The notes under the pieces were generated by a model that saw only the letters and a list, made by a program, of their open reading frames with translations, did no database searches and was not told the origin of the DNA. From assembly GCF_041146395.1 (NCBI RefSeq), contig NC_091010.1, positions 51,852,001 through 51,916,000 of the forward strand: 64,000 nucleotides of DNA, in the 5' to 3' direction. Shown one piece after another: positions 12,250 to 24,704 of the stretch. Each line of letters begins with the position of its first letter. The first letter of the stretch is position 1. The stretch is from Eulemur rufifrons. Lineage: Eukaryota; Chordata; Mammalia; Primates; Lemuridae. The position numbers and the translations under genes are program-made.

Positions 12250-13255
12250 TTAGATAGTAAGCATCATGATAATCAAACTGTATTCTACCCTTGCCTTTCT
12301 CCTTCCCTGCTGTGTATCACTCTTTTACTCCTTACCCCTACCACTTGATACAAGCATACTCTGAAAACATGCTCAATATTTGAGAATCCTGCATTCCCAT
12401 ATAGGGTGTAGACACGGACTATCCCAATGGCACCAGACTGTGTGCAGATACAGTAGCCCAAACTCTGTCTCTGACTGCGTCTGTATCTTAGGCCCAGTGG
12501 CGGCCTTGCAGCTATAGGATTTCCCTGTATCTGTTGGTGATGACAGGGCAAGAAGGGGCAGAATTGTGTCAGGATCCAGAGAGAACAGGATGCTAAAACT
12601 GGAAAAGATAATCTACATCAAGACCCTGTTTATTAGATGAAGACAATGAAGCCAGAAAAGCAATGTGACTGGCCCAGGTCTGGATCTACTGAAACCCTTG
12701 GGTCATGCCTCAGGGCTTCCTATTCCTGCCCACACCTCCCACCTCCCTAGAAGTTTTAGTATTGCCAACCAGAAAGTGGCAGAGAAGAGATTCACTCACT
12801 CGCTTTGGTAAAAGGGAATGATTCCATATCATTAACTGATTAAATGAGACAAATTTCAATATAAAACTTATTTTTCTCTCTGCCGCCTCTTAGAGGAAAA
12901 TTTGAAGAAGAAGAAACAGAACTATCAGCAAGTCAAATGTTAAGTATTCCAAAATTTGGTCTTTAACAAAATATTTCAGTATTTTCAGCAAGAAGAAAAT
13001 ATGAGTGTTTAAAAATGGGGATCCAGTTTTGCTTTGTTATAGTAATCTTAACTTTTGATTAGCTACACTGTGATATTGTTCTAGCTATATTAATTTGAAT
13101 CCATCCAGCTCACACAGAAAAACATTTCAAGTGTGTCCCATGATATGGGGAAGGGATGAGCTCATGAGGAAAATGTCTTCTCGTGCTGCTGGATTCTCAA
13201 AGGCTTCTCATGTTCACTGAGTGAGATGTGGGTGGGACATCACGTATTCACTTTA
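12250..13255. other. No recognised gene or repeat
   Basis: The only open frame of note (88 codons, minus strand, 12285-12551) has no recognisable motif. Confidence 0.5.
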
Positions 13256-13257
13256 TG

Positions 13258-13425
13258 AAAATGTATTGAGTAGGTACTGTGCCAATGCAGTATCAGCTAC
13301 TAGCTTTATGAAAATAAGATTTAGACCTTGTTCTCAAGGAGGATATAGTCTAGTCAGAGACACTAACGTGTTAATTAAATAAGGCACACTAAATGAAATG
13401 CCATGGGTAGACTCTTTGTACTATA
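13258..13425 (+). mobile_element. L2-type relic
   Basis: 'ttgagtaggtactgtgccaa', then 'accttgttctcaaggaggat' and 'atagtctagtcagagacact' follow the 'tactatgtgccaggc...ccctcaaggagctcacagtc' order of old L2-class repeats. Confidence 0.5.
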
Positions 13426-13429
13426 TTAG

Positions 13430-14285
13430 TCTTAGAAGCGGTCCCTAAGTCACACTGGGGCTAAAAGGAAAGACATCCCTAAGAAGCTGACTCTTGATGA
13501 ACAAATTGATTGGGAAGGAGAAACTCTTCGAATTAAAGAATAACAAAGGTCTAAAAGCTTCAATTTTAACTTAGCAGATAACTGTCAGAATCTGATCCAG
13601 CCTAGCCTCACTTTCCTCACTTATTAAACAATTTATTAAAACTATACAAATGATTACACTTTAATCATACTCATTGAACACTTGTAAGATACTAGGGGAA
13701 TTTTTATTATCAAAGCCAAGATGTGGTCCTATGGCCAAATATGTAGAGAATACTGTAAGGAGACTGATTTTCCCTTATATCCGTTGCCTGCTTACATCCC
13801 AGTAACAAGATTTCTGTCTAAGGGAAAGGCAGAAACATTGAATATGTTTGTGGCTCTGAGTGGACCTTTCTAATAGTGCTGGCTTTTGTACTGTCTTCTG
13901 CTCAGGTCATGATCTTAGTAATTAGAAAATTAACCAACCTCTGTATGTGAGTTCACCTTTCCTCTTTATGGGTTTGTTAAAATAATAATCTAACTACCTG
14001 ACACTTAGACCATGGGATATTTATTATTTTTAATGTAAAGGATCCTTGTTTCATTAGAAAGAACATAAATCTTAGCAAAGACAGTGTTTTGAGCTGTGGT
14101 TAGTTTTACAAATAGTCATGGTCCCACAGAGCACCCCCAATCCTTGCCATTGCCTCACATCCACAGAAAGTTTGGAACTATCTCTGGGGTTCAGTTAGGA
14201 AAATGGACTCACGGGGTAGGGCTCTGATGGGAAATCTATATATGGAAACTTAGGCTTTAATTAAAGAGACCACAACCAATTCCTT
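13430..14285. other. No recognised gene or repeat
   Basis: Nothing supported. Confidence 0.5.
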
Positions 14286-14289
14286 GTTT

Positions 14290-14400
14290 AGGTCAGTTTA
14301 ACAGTTTCATGCACTTGTTCTACAATTATTTACCAAACACCCACTTCATGCCAGGCACTATTCTATGTGCTAGAATACCCCAGTGGATGAGACAGCTAGG
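14290..14400 (+). mobile_element. L2-type relic
   Basis: 'ttcatgccaggcactattct' followed by 'atgtgctagaataccccagt' matches the same old repeat start seen elsewhere in the window. Confidence 0.5.
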
Positions 14401-14404
14401 CTGC

Positions 14405-15880
14405 CTACACGCTCTGATTGTTTCTGTAGGACTGGGAAACTGTCCATCATGACGGTGCCAGAGCACTTGCTTGTCAGGGCAATTTCTTATCAGTTCCATC
14501 ACTCCTTAAAAGTGATAATGAATTCAACTTTTGTTTGGCCCTCAGGAAATAGAAAAAATTTAGAATTGGTCATTTTTATTGCAACAATGACTGGTGTAAC
14601 AAGTGGACAAGAGAGAAAGAACACCGAGATAACCAGAAGGTATAAATTTTAAATACAGAGCGTTCATGTTAATAAACGTTCATTTTGCTACCTACTTAAA
14701 ACCACATTTAACATATATATGCACACTACATATATATGTATAACCTATTTTATACTTTATATATTGCATACAATAAGTACATAGATCATAAGTGTATGCC
14801 CCTTGATGATTAATAACTTATTTTTAATTTTTTTAAGATTTTGTTTTCTGATTACAAATTAATATAAACTCCCAAAGTTGTGAACCTCAGCTGATGTGTA
14901 CCCTCCCCAGCTTCATATGTAGAAATTGATAAATACATCTTTAAAAATAATGAATTCCATATGAAAAATATAAAAGACAAATGGTACAAAAATCCCAGGG
15001 CCAGAAATAAAGAATGATCTCTGAGAAAGAGTGGAAGTCCTTTACAGTCCAGTTTAGGCTGCTGGTAGTGGTCAATTCCACATATGATGCTGTGGTCTAA
15101 AATCTTGACTTTAGTTGGTTAAAAAAAAAAACAAACTAGAAAAGATATTGCCCTCATGCACACGTGTGTGTACACACACACATACACATCAACTTTCTTC
15201 AATAAAAGAGGGAATAGAAAACTCTTCTCATATGCTATCTATCCAGAACCTGGGATATAAAATTAAAACAAAATATCCCCCCATGGAATTTGAATTGGGA
15301 TCAAAATTTATACCACATATAGTGTATATGAATTACATGATGAGAATTTATTGTTGAAATAGCTCCAGGCTTAGTAAGCTTTTCAAGCTCCTGGAAGAAA
15401 TAAAACTTCATATTCCACCAATTAAACATAAACTACTTTAACCCAACAGGAACAAAACTTCCATGGACAAATAATTCCTGCCGAGGATAACTTCATATCA
15501 ATAGTTACCAAGCACATGAAGATGATTTGATCTAATGGAGAGTCTATTGGCACAACACAAAAGAGTTAGCATCACAGACATTGATATAATGGTACGATCT
15601 GAAAGTGACTTGAAAATAAGTATGTTAAAATGGGAGGATAAAAAGATAAAATAAAGAAAATAGACCAGAAGGAAAGAACAGGAATCTATGAGTAAACAGC
15701 AGAGTTTCTTTTTTAAAAATCCAGAATTTCTATAAATGAAGACTAGTTATTGGAGTTTAAAATGTAGGAAATGATAAATAGCAAATCAGACCTGGCTAAA
15801 GAGAGATTTGTAAACTGAAAGATAAATTAGAGGAAATCATCTGAAATCCAGCACAGAGATATTAGACCTAGAGCAGTGGA
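14405..15880. other. No recognised gene or repeat
   Basis: Contains short AT- and CA-rich low-complexity stretches (about 14710-14770 and 15160-15190). No gene or clear repeat. Confidence 0.5.
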
Positions 15881-15881
15881 T

Positions 15882-16066
15882 CTTGAAGTATAATCCTCAA
15901 ATCAGAATATTAGCATGCCTGAAAACTTATTAGAGATGAAATTTTAAGCTCTATCCTATATTTATGGAATAAGAGATTCCAAAGAAAGGAATCAGCATTT
16001 TCATCTTTTAATAAGCTTTCCAGGTTGATTCTCATACATACTAAATTTGAAAACAACTGAACTAGA
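15882..16066 (+). mobile_element. MER5A-like hAT MITE
   Basis: It begins like 'cagtggatcttgaagtataa' and ends 'gaaaacaactgaa'. The middle reads 'agcatttt...aataagctttccaggttgattct', the MER5A pattern of 'ttaacaagccctccaggtgattct'. Diverged. Confidence 0.6.
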
Positions 16067-16161
16067 GAATATGAAAGAAGTCCCAAAGAAGTAAAAAGAA
16101 TATTTGCAATAGGTGGGAAAGAAAATACTTTCCCTCCAACCCCCTGAGCCTTTCTATCTTC

Positions 16162-16400
16162 ACCTAGTTATTTAGTTCAACCATGAACTGGATGTTCAGC
16201 GACCTCTCTGGGGGTGGTGAGGGTCCCTGTTTGAACACATTCATTGACAAAAACCTGACTAGACCTTCCACTCTTAACCTATTCTCATCAGTAAAAAGTT
16301 GTTCTTTGTATAGTGCTGAAATTAACTTCCTTATTACTTCTTTGCATAGTTCTGAATGTGCCCTTTTGGAGTGATATGGAATGAATGGATACAGCTTCTG
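16162..16400 (-). mobile_element. CR1/L3-type LINE 3' end
   Basis: On the minus strand it ends 'ggttgaactaaataacta', like the conserved L3/CR1 terminus 'ggttggactagatgacc'. Before it comes 'gtgttcaaacagggaccctc', also seen in CR1 3' ends. The overlapping minus-strand open frames of 83 and 119 codons (16164-16647) lie over this relic and show no known protein domain, so I do not call a gene. Confidence 0.45.
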
Positions 16401-16404
16401 TCTC

Positions 16405-17925
16405 AGAGTTCCCACTTGCTCTGAGGCACTTGCCTTCTATGTCAATCTTGCATATGACATGTCTTTTGTGTTGTGACATTTTGAACCTCTCCTGGTAATG
16501 TTTCTCTTGCACCATTGGCCTAGATTTGGTCATGCTGTTATACCATATCTGTGATACCAGGTGATGGGGTACAATCTGTGAGACCAAGGAGTGCTTTGGG
16601 GGTTTTCCTAAATATACCATCACGTCATAGACATTGCCAAGAACCAATTCAATCTATTTCCCACTTCCTCACATTTTCTACCTGTGTATTTAATTGACTA
16701 GGGTAACCTGAAATATTCATTACTTCTTATTCATAGAGCCATCTATCACATGCAATTTCCTGCAGAAACAAATGGAACTAGAGAATAAGCTTTGTGTCAA
16801 AAAGTTTGCAGAGTAAAGACTATTTTTTCAGCCATTTCACAATGCCCTGAATTATTGCTATGCTTTACTAATCCTTACTCTGCTTTTTGCCTTTATGTTT
16901 CAGTATAAGTTACTATGAGTCTGGGTTTCTGCAAGGTAGTGATATGTTCTCAGTTGCTAGTTATTTTTCAGGAATGTCTTTTCTTATTATGTATTCAATT
17001 AGTCATTTAAAAAAACATGTTTATCGCTATAAAGCAAGGCTAGGATTAATGTTGATCTGTTTCTTTTTCCTGGATTAGTGCATTTTTTTCCTCCTATTTG
17101 TGCCTCAACACATAAACCCTATGATCTTTTATTAAGGAAGAAAAACATTTACATTTGCCAATTTCACTGCATTTTGTTCAATGTCATTTGTTCTAAAAAT
17201 TCTATCTGTGCTCTATCACTTGCTCATATTTGAAGTGCTCATGATATTATTTGGTAAGACATTTCCTACACCATTTGGGATTCCTTTGATGTAAACACCA
17301 TTGCAAATTAAAAAACTTGTTTTATCTTTTTTAATTTAGTTGGTGCTGAAACTCAGGTTTAGGAATGTTATTCTTAAATAAATCACAGTCAATGCCAAAA
17401 TTCGTAGTTACTTCCTGAATTTGTATCAGGACTTTGGGATACTGAAAGCAGAATGCATACTATATTTAGAGTAGACGATAATGTTTTCTGTAGAATCAAG
17501 TTGTTTCTTTCCTCTTGAGAGGAACAAAAATGAACAGTCTCATAGATGGCATAATGGCCCATGTGTAGTGTGGTTCTGTTGCTAAAATAAAAACTGCTTG
17601 AATCTATACTAACAATATCCTATTCCCTTTAACCTTATGTGCAATGGCTCAGAGATACCAGCTGTTTCAGTGAACATCAAATCTTGCCCAAAGGAACACA
17701 TGCATTGCTCCTTCTGTATATATATAAACTTCTCTTGGCTTCCCTACCCTTGCACAGCTGCTGGAGTGTCATGACTCACAAAGGCAGCAACAACTCTGAG
17801 CACCAAGGGGAAGCAAAATTGGCCTTGGGACTATTTTGCATATAGAGTCCTTGCATGGGGTTAAAGACAAAGGAATAGGGCTTCAAGAGATGCTCCTGCC
17901 AAGGAAAATCAGATGCTAATATCCA
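16405..17925. other. No recognised gene or repeat
   Basis: Nothing supported. Confidence 0.5.
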
Positions 17926-17929
17926 CTGA

Positions 17930-18035
17930 CATTCGTATAGCACCTGATAGCTGTCCAGAAGATATTCATAGATATCATCTCATTTTAGTTTGAACACAAT
18001 CATACGAGGTAAAGTAGCAGACATTTTTTATAACC
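17930..18035 (+). mobile_element. MIR/L2-class relic
   Basis: 'attcatagatatcatctcat' and 'acaatcatacgaggtaaagt' resemble the 'catttaatcctcacaacaac...tatgaggtaggta' block of old mammalian repeats. Confidence 0.4.
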
Positions 18036-18039
18036 TCCT

Positions 18040-18880
18040 CAGCATCCACCTAGGTGTTTTCCCTTCCTAACAGCTTCAATTTCAGTTTGGGAAACTCTAC
18101 AGGTGCAAGGAAGCTGCTTCCTTTATCGGCTCTAGGGTGAAATGCATGACTGAATCTAAGCCAATGAGAATATGCAATCTCCTTGGTCACAGTGATTGGT
18201 ATAGGCATGGGCATGGAACACATGCTGATCCAATCAGGGTAAATCTCAGGAAATTTTCTAAACACCCTAGAATAAAGATATTGCCCTGTTTACATCACAC
18301 ATAAATGGCACGGTGTCTGACTCTGGAAGGTGCTAGAACACATCTTGGGACTACAAGGATGAAGCTGATACATTGGATGGCTAAGCAGAATGATGGAGAG
18401 AAATCAAATTTTTGGAATATAGTAAAAGAGCAGAGATCAAGACTCACATGAAACTAAATTCTTCCTCTGCAGTTTTGCTTTTGCGAAGCAATTAAATCCC
18501 TTTATGACAGCAATCAGTTTAAATGTGGTTTGGGGTTACATACTTCTGAAAATGACTTGATAAAGAGGGATGCTTTTGATGAACTCTGCTAAAAACAGAG
18601 CCTGAGTCAAAGATTTGGGCACAGATACTTTATTTAAGAAAAAGTTTAATAAAATGACGAAAGAGAGAGAGTGAAAAAAAAATTCAGGGAAGGAGAAAAG
18701 TTAGTAAAGGGGGTTTTATGGCAGGCAGTTACAGTAGGAGTGCTATAGTAGGCAGATCAGGAATTGTTCTCATATCAAACCATTTTATATGTCAATATAT
18801 TTTAGAGAGGTTAAATACATATTCAAATTCAAAGAACCATAGCAGTGGTTTGACACAACAGCACTGAAAACTGAGATTTA
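18040..18880. other. Mostly unrecognised; weak repeat-like phrases
   Basis: 'aagccaatgagaatatgcaa' and 'ggatgaagctgatacattgg' (18155-18380) are reminiscent of an old LTR or DNA-transposon repeat, but I cannot name it. No gene. Confidence 0.3.
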
Positions 18881-18884
18881 CTGA

Positions 18885-19105
18885 ATATTTACTATAAACA
18901 GGATTGTGCTAAGTTCTTACTCCATATTAGCACATTTAATCTTTAAAATACTCTTGAGATAGCTATTACAATACCTAATTTATTGAAAAGAAATCTTGTG
19001 TAGAGAAAATTGTGTGATTTGCTCAAAGTCACAGATTGACCATGTCAAAGGTGTATCCCAAACTCATGTCATTCTGACTCCAATACCCTGTGCAACACCT
19101 CCTCA
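18885..19105 (+). mobile_element. MIR/L2-class relic
   Basis: The order 'aggattgtgctaagttctta', 'attagcacatttaatcttta', 'aagtcacagattgaccatgt' and 'cattctgactccaatacc' matches the ancient repeat block 'gtgctaagcg...atttaatcct...aaggtcaca...ctgactcc'. Confidence 0.65.
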
Positions 19106-19109
19106 CACC

Positions 19110-19900
19110 CACCGCAACAGGTAAGTCAGCAAGGGAAGGAGCAGACACCAACATAACAGAATGCTTTCAATATTGACAGAAATGTTTCTCTCAATTTCCT
19201 TGGTGACTCTATAATATTATTTAATTTAAAAAGAAGGATGTCCTAACTTCTCCAAGATTCACTTTTATTCTTGGTTAAGATGAAAGAGTTGGACCATATT
19301 ATCTCCAAGGGCCCTAATAATTCTTAGATTATATGATTGTCTGACACAAGCATTTCACAAGGGACTAGGAGTGAGTTTTAAACATGATCCATATGTAAGT
19401 GCATCTGAGAATAGATATTATTTAATAAGTAAAATTGCAATGTGCATTTGGGGTTTCTAAGACTTGAGGGAAAACAAGGGTTATTTGTGGAATAATCAGA
19501 TATACAAACAGACTTATAGCATTCAGTTTCTCAAGGATAATTATTGTCTGCTTTAGGTCAGGTATTATGCAGCCATTAAAATGTCAGTCCAGAAAAACAG
19601 AGGACAAAAAGACACCCAAGAGTTGTTGACAACAAATTGCACGCTACCAAATGAAGCTTTCTTTCTTGTGTGGGATATGGTAGTGTAGGTGAAGATCAGA
19701 ATAGATTATAACAAGTAATCCAATGCTAATTTAAATCTCAGGTTTTGCCAAATCATGAAGCTGATTAGAGACTTATCTAGGAGATTGAAACTTCTGAAAG
19801 CCTGTGTGTATATGCATGCGCACATAGACACACACACACAAACACAAGCATCTAAAATATGATAACATTCCAATATAGCTCTCTATGAGGAGGTAGCATA
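19110..19900. other. No recognised gene or repeat
   Basis: A short CA-rich run at about 19825-19850; otherwise nothing supported. Confidence 0.5.
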
Positions 19901-19904
19901 ACCC

Positions 19905-20100
19905 GGTAGGAAGAACAGTGATTTGGGAATCAGGCAGATTTGGAAAAAAACCTCACCTGAGCCATTCTCTGCCTAGGTGAAAAGCCACTTTTACCTCCCT
20001 GAGCCTGAGTGTTCCTATCTTTTGAATGATTTGTTTTAACTGCAAATTTGTGAATTGGGGTTGTGGTATATACTAATATAATAGGTATTCAAATAGAGAA
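19905..20100 (+). mobile_element. MIR SINE relic
   Basis: 'gaacagtgatttgggaatca', 'ctcacctgagccattctctg' and 'cctccctgagcctgagtgtt' give the MIR core in order, though diverged. Confidence 0.55.
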
Positions 20101-20371
20101 TAGTAATAATAAATAGCTACTATTCATTGAGCTACTTTAGAAAATATTAAAATAAGAGTTTTGAGAAACTGCTTCCTTGAAAAATAAATTTCTATAGCCT
20201 AAATCACAAAGAGAATTAAAGTTTTTAAATGTCAGAAATGATTGCACGTAATTAATGACTACTGACAAGATTTTTTTAAAAAAAATCTAATGTGAATGAT
20301 TCTCCCTGGGATCCAAAAATTAAATTTAAAAATACTGGTACCAAACTAAATTGACTTAAGTGTAGAAACTT

Positions 20372-20408
20372 TTTCTACTTTAGTAGCTTTTCTACTTTAG
20401 TAGCTTTC
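20372..20408. repeat. 17-bp tandem duplication
   Basis: Two adjacent copies of TTCTACTTTAGTAGCTT. Each contains CTACT and AGTAG arms that can pair into a tiny hairpin. Confidence 0.7.
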
Positions 20409-20789
20409 TCCTTTGCTTTAATCAGGTAAATATTTAAAAGTAAAGGACTTACAAGGCTTATTTTTCTAAGCTCTCAAAAATAGCTTTTACACTTTTAAGT
20501 TGCTGAACTCAAAGATTAAAGCCTAAATTTTGGAAAACCGTGGATACTAAAGCAAAGTAGTCCATATGTGTATGCCATTTTACCTTAGATTGTGTTAGTT
20601 CCTATTGTCAGAATTCTAAGAGGTGTATAGAATAAAAATTTGTCCAAGAAATGGTTATAGATTATCTAATTTTTCCCTTTAATGTTATGGGGATCTTCAG
20701 CTACAGTCATGTGATTTGTCTCTCTGTAATTCTTCATATATTGTGTTGTACCATTTTTGTTATATTGTCTTTTCTTGTTAATATTTGTA

Positions 20790-20965
20790 TTAAAACCTAA
20801 CTTTTTTATGTTCTTTTTCCTGTTCTCCCCAATAAGATAATACCACGGGTAAATGGATGGGCACACTTTTTGCTCTGGCCTGGGTGGTGCAAAGGCAATA
20901 TATGTAACCAAAATGTTTGTGCACCATAATATTCTGAAATTTTAAAATAAAAGTAAAAAAAGAAA
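20790..20965 (+). mobile_element. Probable short L1-like 3' end
   Basis: 'gtaaccaaaatgtttgtgca' and 'ccataatattctgaaatttt' run into an A-rich tail (AAAATAAAAGTAAAAAAAG). This resembles a severely 5'-truncated retroposon, possibly a strepsirrhine L1 3' UTR type different from that of the full-length L1 at 47.7 kb. No TSD was identified. Confidence 0.35.
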
Positions 20966-20969
20966 AAGA

Positions 20970-23900
20970 TCACAGGTAAAAGGGGCTGTGTCATGCCATT
21001 CCGTTTGTAGCCCCTGAGGTCACACGGCACATATTCTCTATGCACAGCAGAAGCTCAATGTATGACATATTTAGTGTTTAGTTGAGTATTTCACTCAGAT
21101 ATTTACTCATCTCCATCTCCCCATGTGGATATGTTCCTAGTCTGTAACCCTGGTTCTCCAATCTGACCTCTCTATTGTAGTCTCTGTTTTATCAAATCCC
21201 CTCCTCATTTTAAATCAAATCAAGTCTTTCTGTTTACTTTCCACGTACATTACCACCTGCAAATATGTCTATCAGGTATACTTATCTCTAGATTATTTAT
21301 GTTGGGGCTGTAATGCATTTCACAATACCATATGCATCAAAGATGCCTCCCAGAGCAAAACTCTTTCCTACTTTATTACATCTATTCAATTTTGCAAGCC
21401 CATAACTCCTCCCAGTTGTCATTTTCACGATAACACCACGGAAGACACTGGACACTTTACAGGATGGCTCTCTGTCTAGTCCATTCTTTAGTTAATCAGT
21501 TTGTCTTATTTTATTTTCCCAGTCTCTGTTAATCATCACCCACGCCACTGTCTTCTGTATTTGAAATTTCCACAGGCCCCTCCCACTCTGATTTAAATGC
21601 AGTTCATTTTAAACATGAGTCTTTCCCCATGGACATTTTAATCAGCTGCTCTGAGTGCCAAGAAAATGTTTTAAAAATAAGCAGGCTGTATCATGCTCAT
21701 TATTACAATGTAGGATTTGTTGCTGATTTATCTGTACCTAAGTAAAAGGAAACAATCACAACAGTAAGTTGTAACTAACCTGCTACCTTACACTAACTTG
21801 TCATAGTGACAACCACTTAAAGTATAACTTTCTTTCTTTTATATACATAAGGGTGTGGGGGAGGGGCTAGAAGATCACTAATATTCTTATGTGCAGGCAC
21901 TATCCAGTGTCGTACCAGCTGCATGATATAGAGAATATGTAGTTATCTCTACTGAAAAACTCTTTACTTCATAATTAATTCAATAGTGAGAAAAGAAAAG
22001 TAATTTTCTGAAATTCTAACTGGAAAAACCCAGAATGTGTAGCTGTGGGACTGTTTTTGGTAGATGCTCTCTCTGGATTTTGAGAGTTCAATTTCAAAGG
22101 CAGTGTCTCAAGCAAAGGTCATATCTTTTTCCTGAGACAGCTCACCAGAGAGGCAGTGAAAGCTGATAAGGAGGACTTGTTCCCACAATCCAGCTGCCAG
22201 AGCCGTATCTTTGCATCATCTGCTGGCCCATGAATAGGACATCTCCAGGGACAATACTGAACTTAAAAATGGACTGAGCATCTCCTGTCACATTGCTAAC
22301 TGATGCCATGTACACTTGGTCGAGAAGTCAATCAAGATTGTCTTTCATATAAACTATTTCCAAATCAAAACATTGGTACATGGTCTCCAGAAATATGAAT
22401 ATCCAGATGGGGGTATCAGAATACATGACTTAAGATGATTTTCGGCCAGGAAAATTTGGGATAGGTGGTCACTGCAGTCATAACACGTACCTTCTCTGTC
22501 CAGAAAATCTATCCTGTGGGATGTGTCCGTGGACTTCCTAAGAAGCAATCCTAAATAGAAGAGCTTCAAGACTAATCAGATTTAGTGGGGACAATCTGCT
22601 TTCCTGTTCATACCAGGAACAAAATCAGACCCAAATTGACTGAGCCAGAATTAAGGACTTTACCCATTACAATAGAAACAGTGACATCTTGTTAGTGATC
22701 TCTGTGACACACTTAACTATGCTAGTTTTCCAAACTGCATTTGTGAATTCACTTGGCTTTTTGAGAAGGCTGTTAACAATGGAGGTGGGTTGGGGAAGAT
22801 TTCTATTTTGATGTATCTTTATTAACAAGGCTTGAATTTAGACACATCTAGAGAGTGCCACCTTGTGGGTAAAAGGCAGTAAAGTTAGATGGAGAAAAAC
22901 AGATACGTGCAAACATCACTATTTGTAATTAATTGCTGTCTTTATATTAATAGTGACTAAGCCTCACAATCCAAATATTTCTTAAACCATACAGAGAGAT
23001 CATGATCTAAGAAAAAGTGACCAAAATTAACCTAATTATTACATGGAAATCATTTGTTTACTGTTTCAATATTATTGTACAAGAAAAAATATAGTATGTT
23101 ACATAAATATACGTGTATATATACTGTCATATGCAGATATATATAGACGGTATATTCACATACTGTCTCTTTGATGGTGTTTATAAAATACACAAAGATA
23201 AAAAATCAGCAAACTTTCTTTAAGATACAAAAACTAAATCTACTTTCTATGGGTATTTAGCCAATCCTCAGTTCCACACAATTATTAATTCTCAGGTGCA
23301 TGGATCCTAAAACTCAGAATAAAAATTGATTTCTTTTTATTGGAGAAAAACATGATTATGGACAAAATACAGTACTGCAGTGGGTTCTCATTGATGGCAA
23401 CCGCTTGTTCAATGTAGCATGTTAACATTATGCAGCTTTAATGCTGCAATGGAACACATCTCAATTCTGGGGATACCTGGCTTGATCCAGGTTTTTATAC
23501 TTTGTAAACCATGCACTGTCATTGACTCTAGAATGGTAAGGTGGAAAGAAATCAAATAGAGACAAATTCTTTCAAATAAATGTTAGCATTAGTGTTTTTA
23601 TATATATATATATATATATAGTTGTTTAATATTTACCTTATTTGAATATCTAAAATTCACCTCTTAATATATGACTTTGAATTCTTCAGAGGAAAGAAGA
23701 TTTGAATATAAGGACTTTTTAGCAATTATTACAAAGAAATCAATTTCTTCCTGGTTTACCAACAACGATGGTGTAAATCCTGATTTAAAAGGTAGTGAAT
23801 CAGTCAGCTGAACTCTATTCCTAATTTCAGATGAAAATATTTATAGATATGTAAGGCTTATTTGTTCCATACAACTTCTGCCTTAGTTTTTTTATTTTCA

Positions 23901-24200
23901 AAATATCCATATTTGTGTCCTCTCCTGCCACATACCCTGACTCTGAGCAATTAATTATGCATCCATGTCTCCATCTATCCTGGACAAGTTCCAGAGGCAC
24001 ATGTCACAGGGGAAAGAGTCAGAGAAGGTGGGTTAGTTGGGAAACCCCTTCCAGTGCTCGTGCTATTTCTCTTTTGTTTCTTTCCACCTCTTTCGTAGAG
24101 TCATCCTTGACTTCTTCACACTCTTCCAACTCCCTCCCTTTCATCTCCTGTAAATCTTCACCACACAATTAAGCCCTTAATTACATAATGTTATATTTGC
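20970..24200. other. Largely unrecognised, with one TA microsatellite
   Basis: A weak L2-like end may sit at about 21000-21085 ('gcagaagctcaatgtatgac'). Otherwise no gene, RNA or clear repeat. Minus-strand frames of 71-81 codons here carry no recognisable motif. Confidence 0.45.
23600..23620. repeat. (TA)n microsatellite
   Basis: About ten TA units. Confidence 0.9.
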
Positions 24201-24204
24201 CCTA

Positions 24205-24355
24205 TAATTGTTTTACAAGCATTAGTTTTGTTTCTCCACTATATTGTGAGCAACTTGGGAACAGGGATTATATATTTTACTTTTTCTAATTCCTGCACAG
24301 CATCCATCAGAGGACTTAGCATAGCCAGTGCTCCATAAATGTTTCAAATAGAATG
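24205..24355 (+). mobile_element. L2 3'-end relic
   Basis: 'tattgtgagcaacttgggaa', 'cagggattatatattttact' and 'cagtgctccataaatgtttc', then a GAATGAAC end, are the L2 3' signature. Confidence 0.65.
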
Positions 24356-24589
24356 AACTTGGAGTATGGCAGGGCCTTGTCCTTGTCCTGTTTAATATTT
24401 GGGGAAATGACTTAGAAGACCTAAGAGAAGTGCTTTTCGAGTTTGCAGATATCCTTAGGTTGGGAGTGAGAACACAGAGACTAGTGGGGAAGACAGATAG
24501 GTTTTCAATTAAGTTATAATGCATAGCCAAATAAGAGATATAAGAATACTGCAAGGATATTTAGATGGGACGAATAATTGCCTGGAGGA

Positions 24590-24700
24590 GTCAATAAATT
24601 CTGAAAAGCAACATTTGAACTAGAGAGAAGGGAATTCTGGACAGAGGTGGCATGTGCAAAGCAACAGAATAAAGAACGATCCAGAATTATTTGACGAATC
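24590..24700 (+). mobile_element. L2-type internal relic
   Basis: 'aaagcaacatttgaactaga', 'gggaattctggacagaggtg' and 'gcatgtgcaaagcaacagaa' match the L2-class block 'gcattccaggcagagg...gcaaaggcc'. It is a separate fragment from the L2 end at 24205, because the order is wrong for one copy. Confidence 0.5.
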
Positions 24701-24704
24701 ATGA

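Noticed and set aside
16164..16647. Two overlapping minus-strand frames that looked like a broken pseudogene
   Set aside because: The DNA fits an antisense CR1/L3 3' end better than any gene I know, and the frames show no domain.
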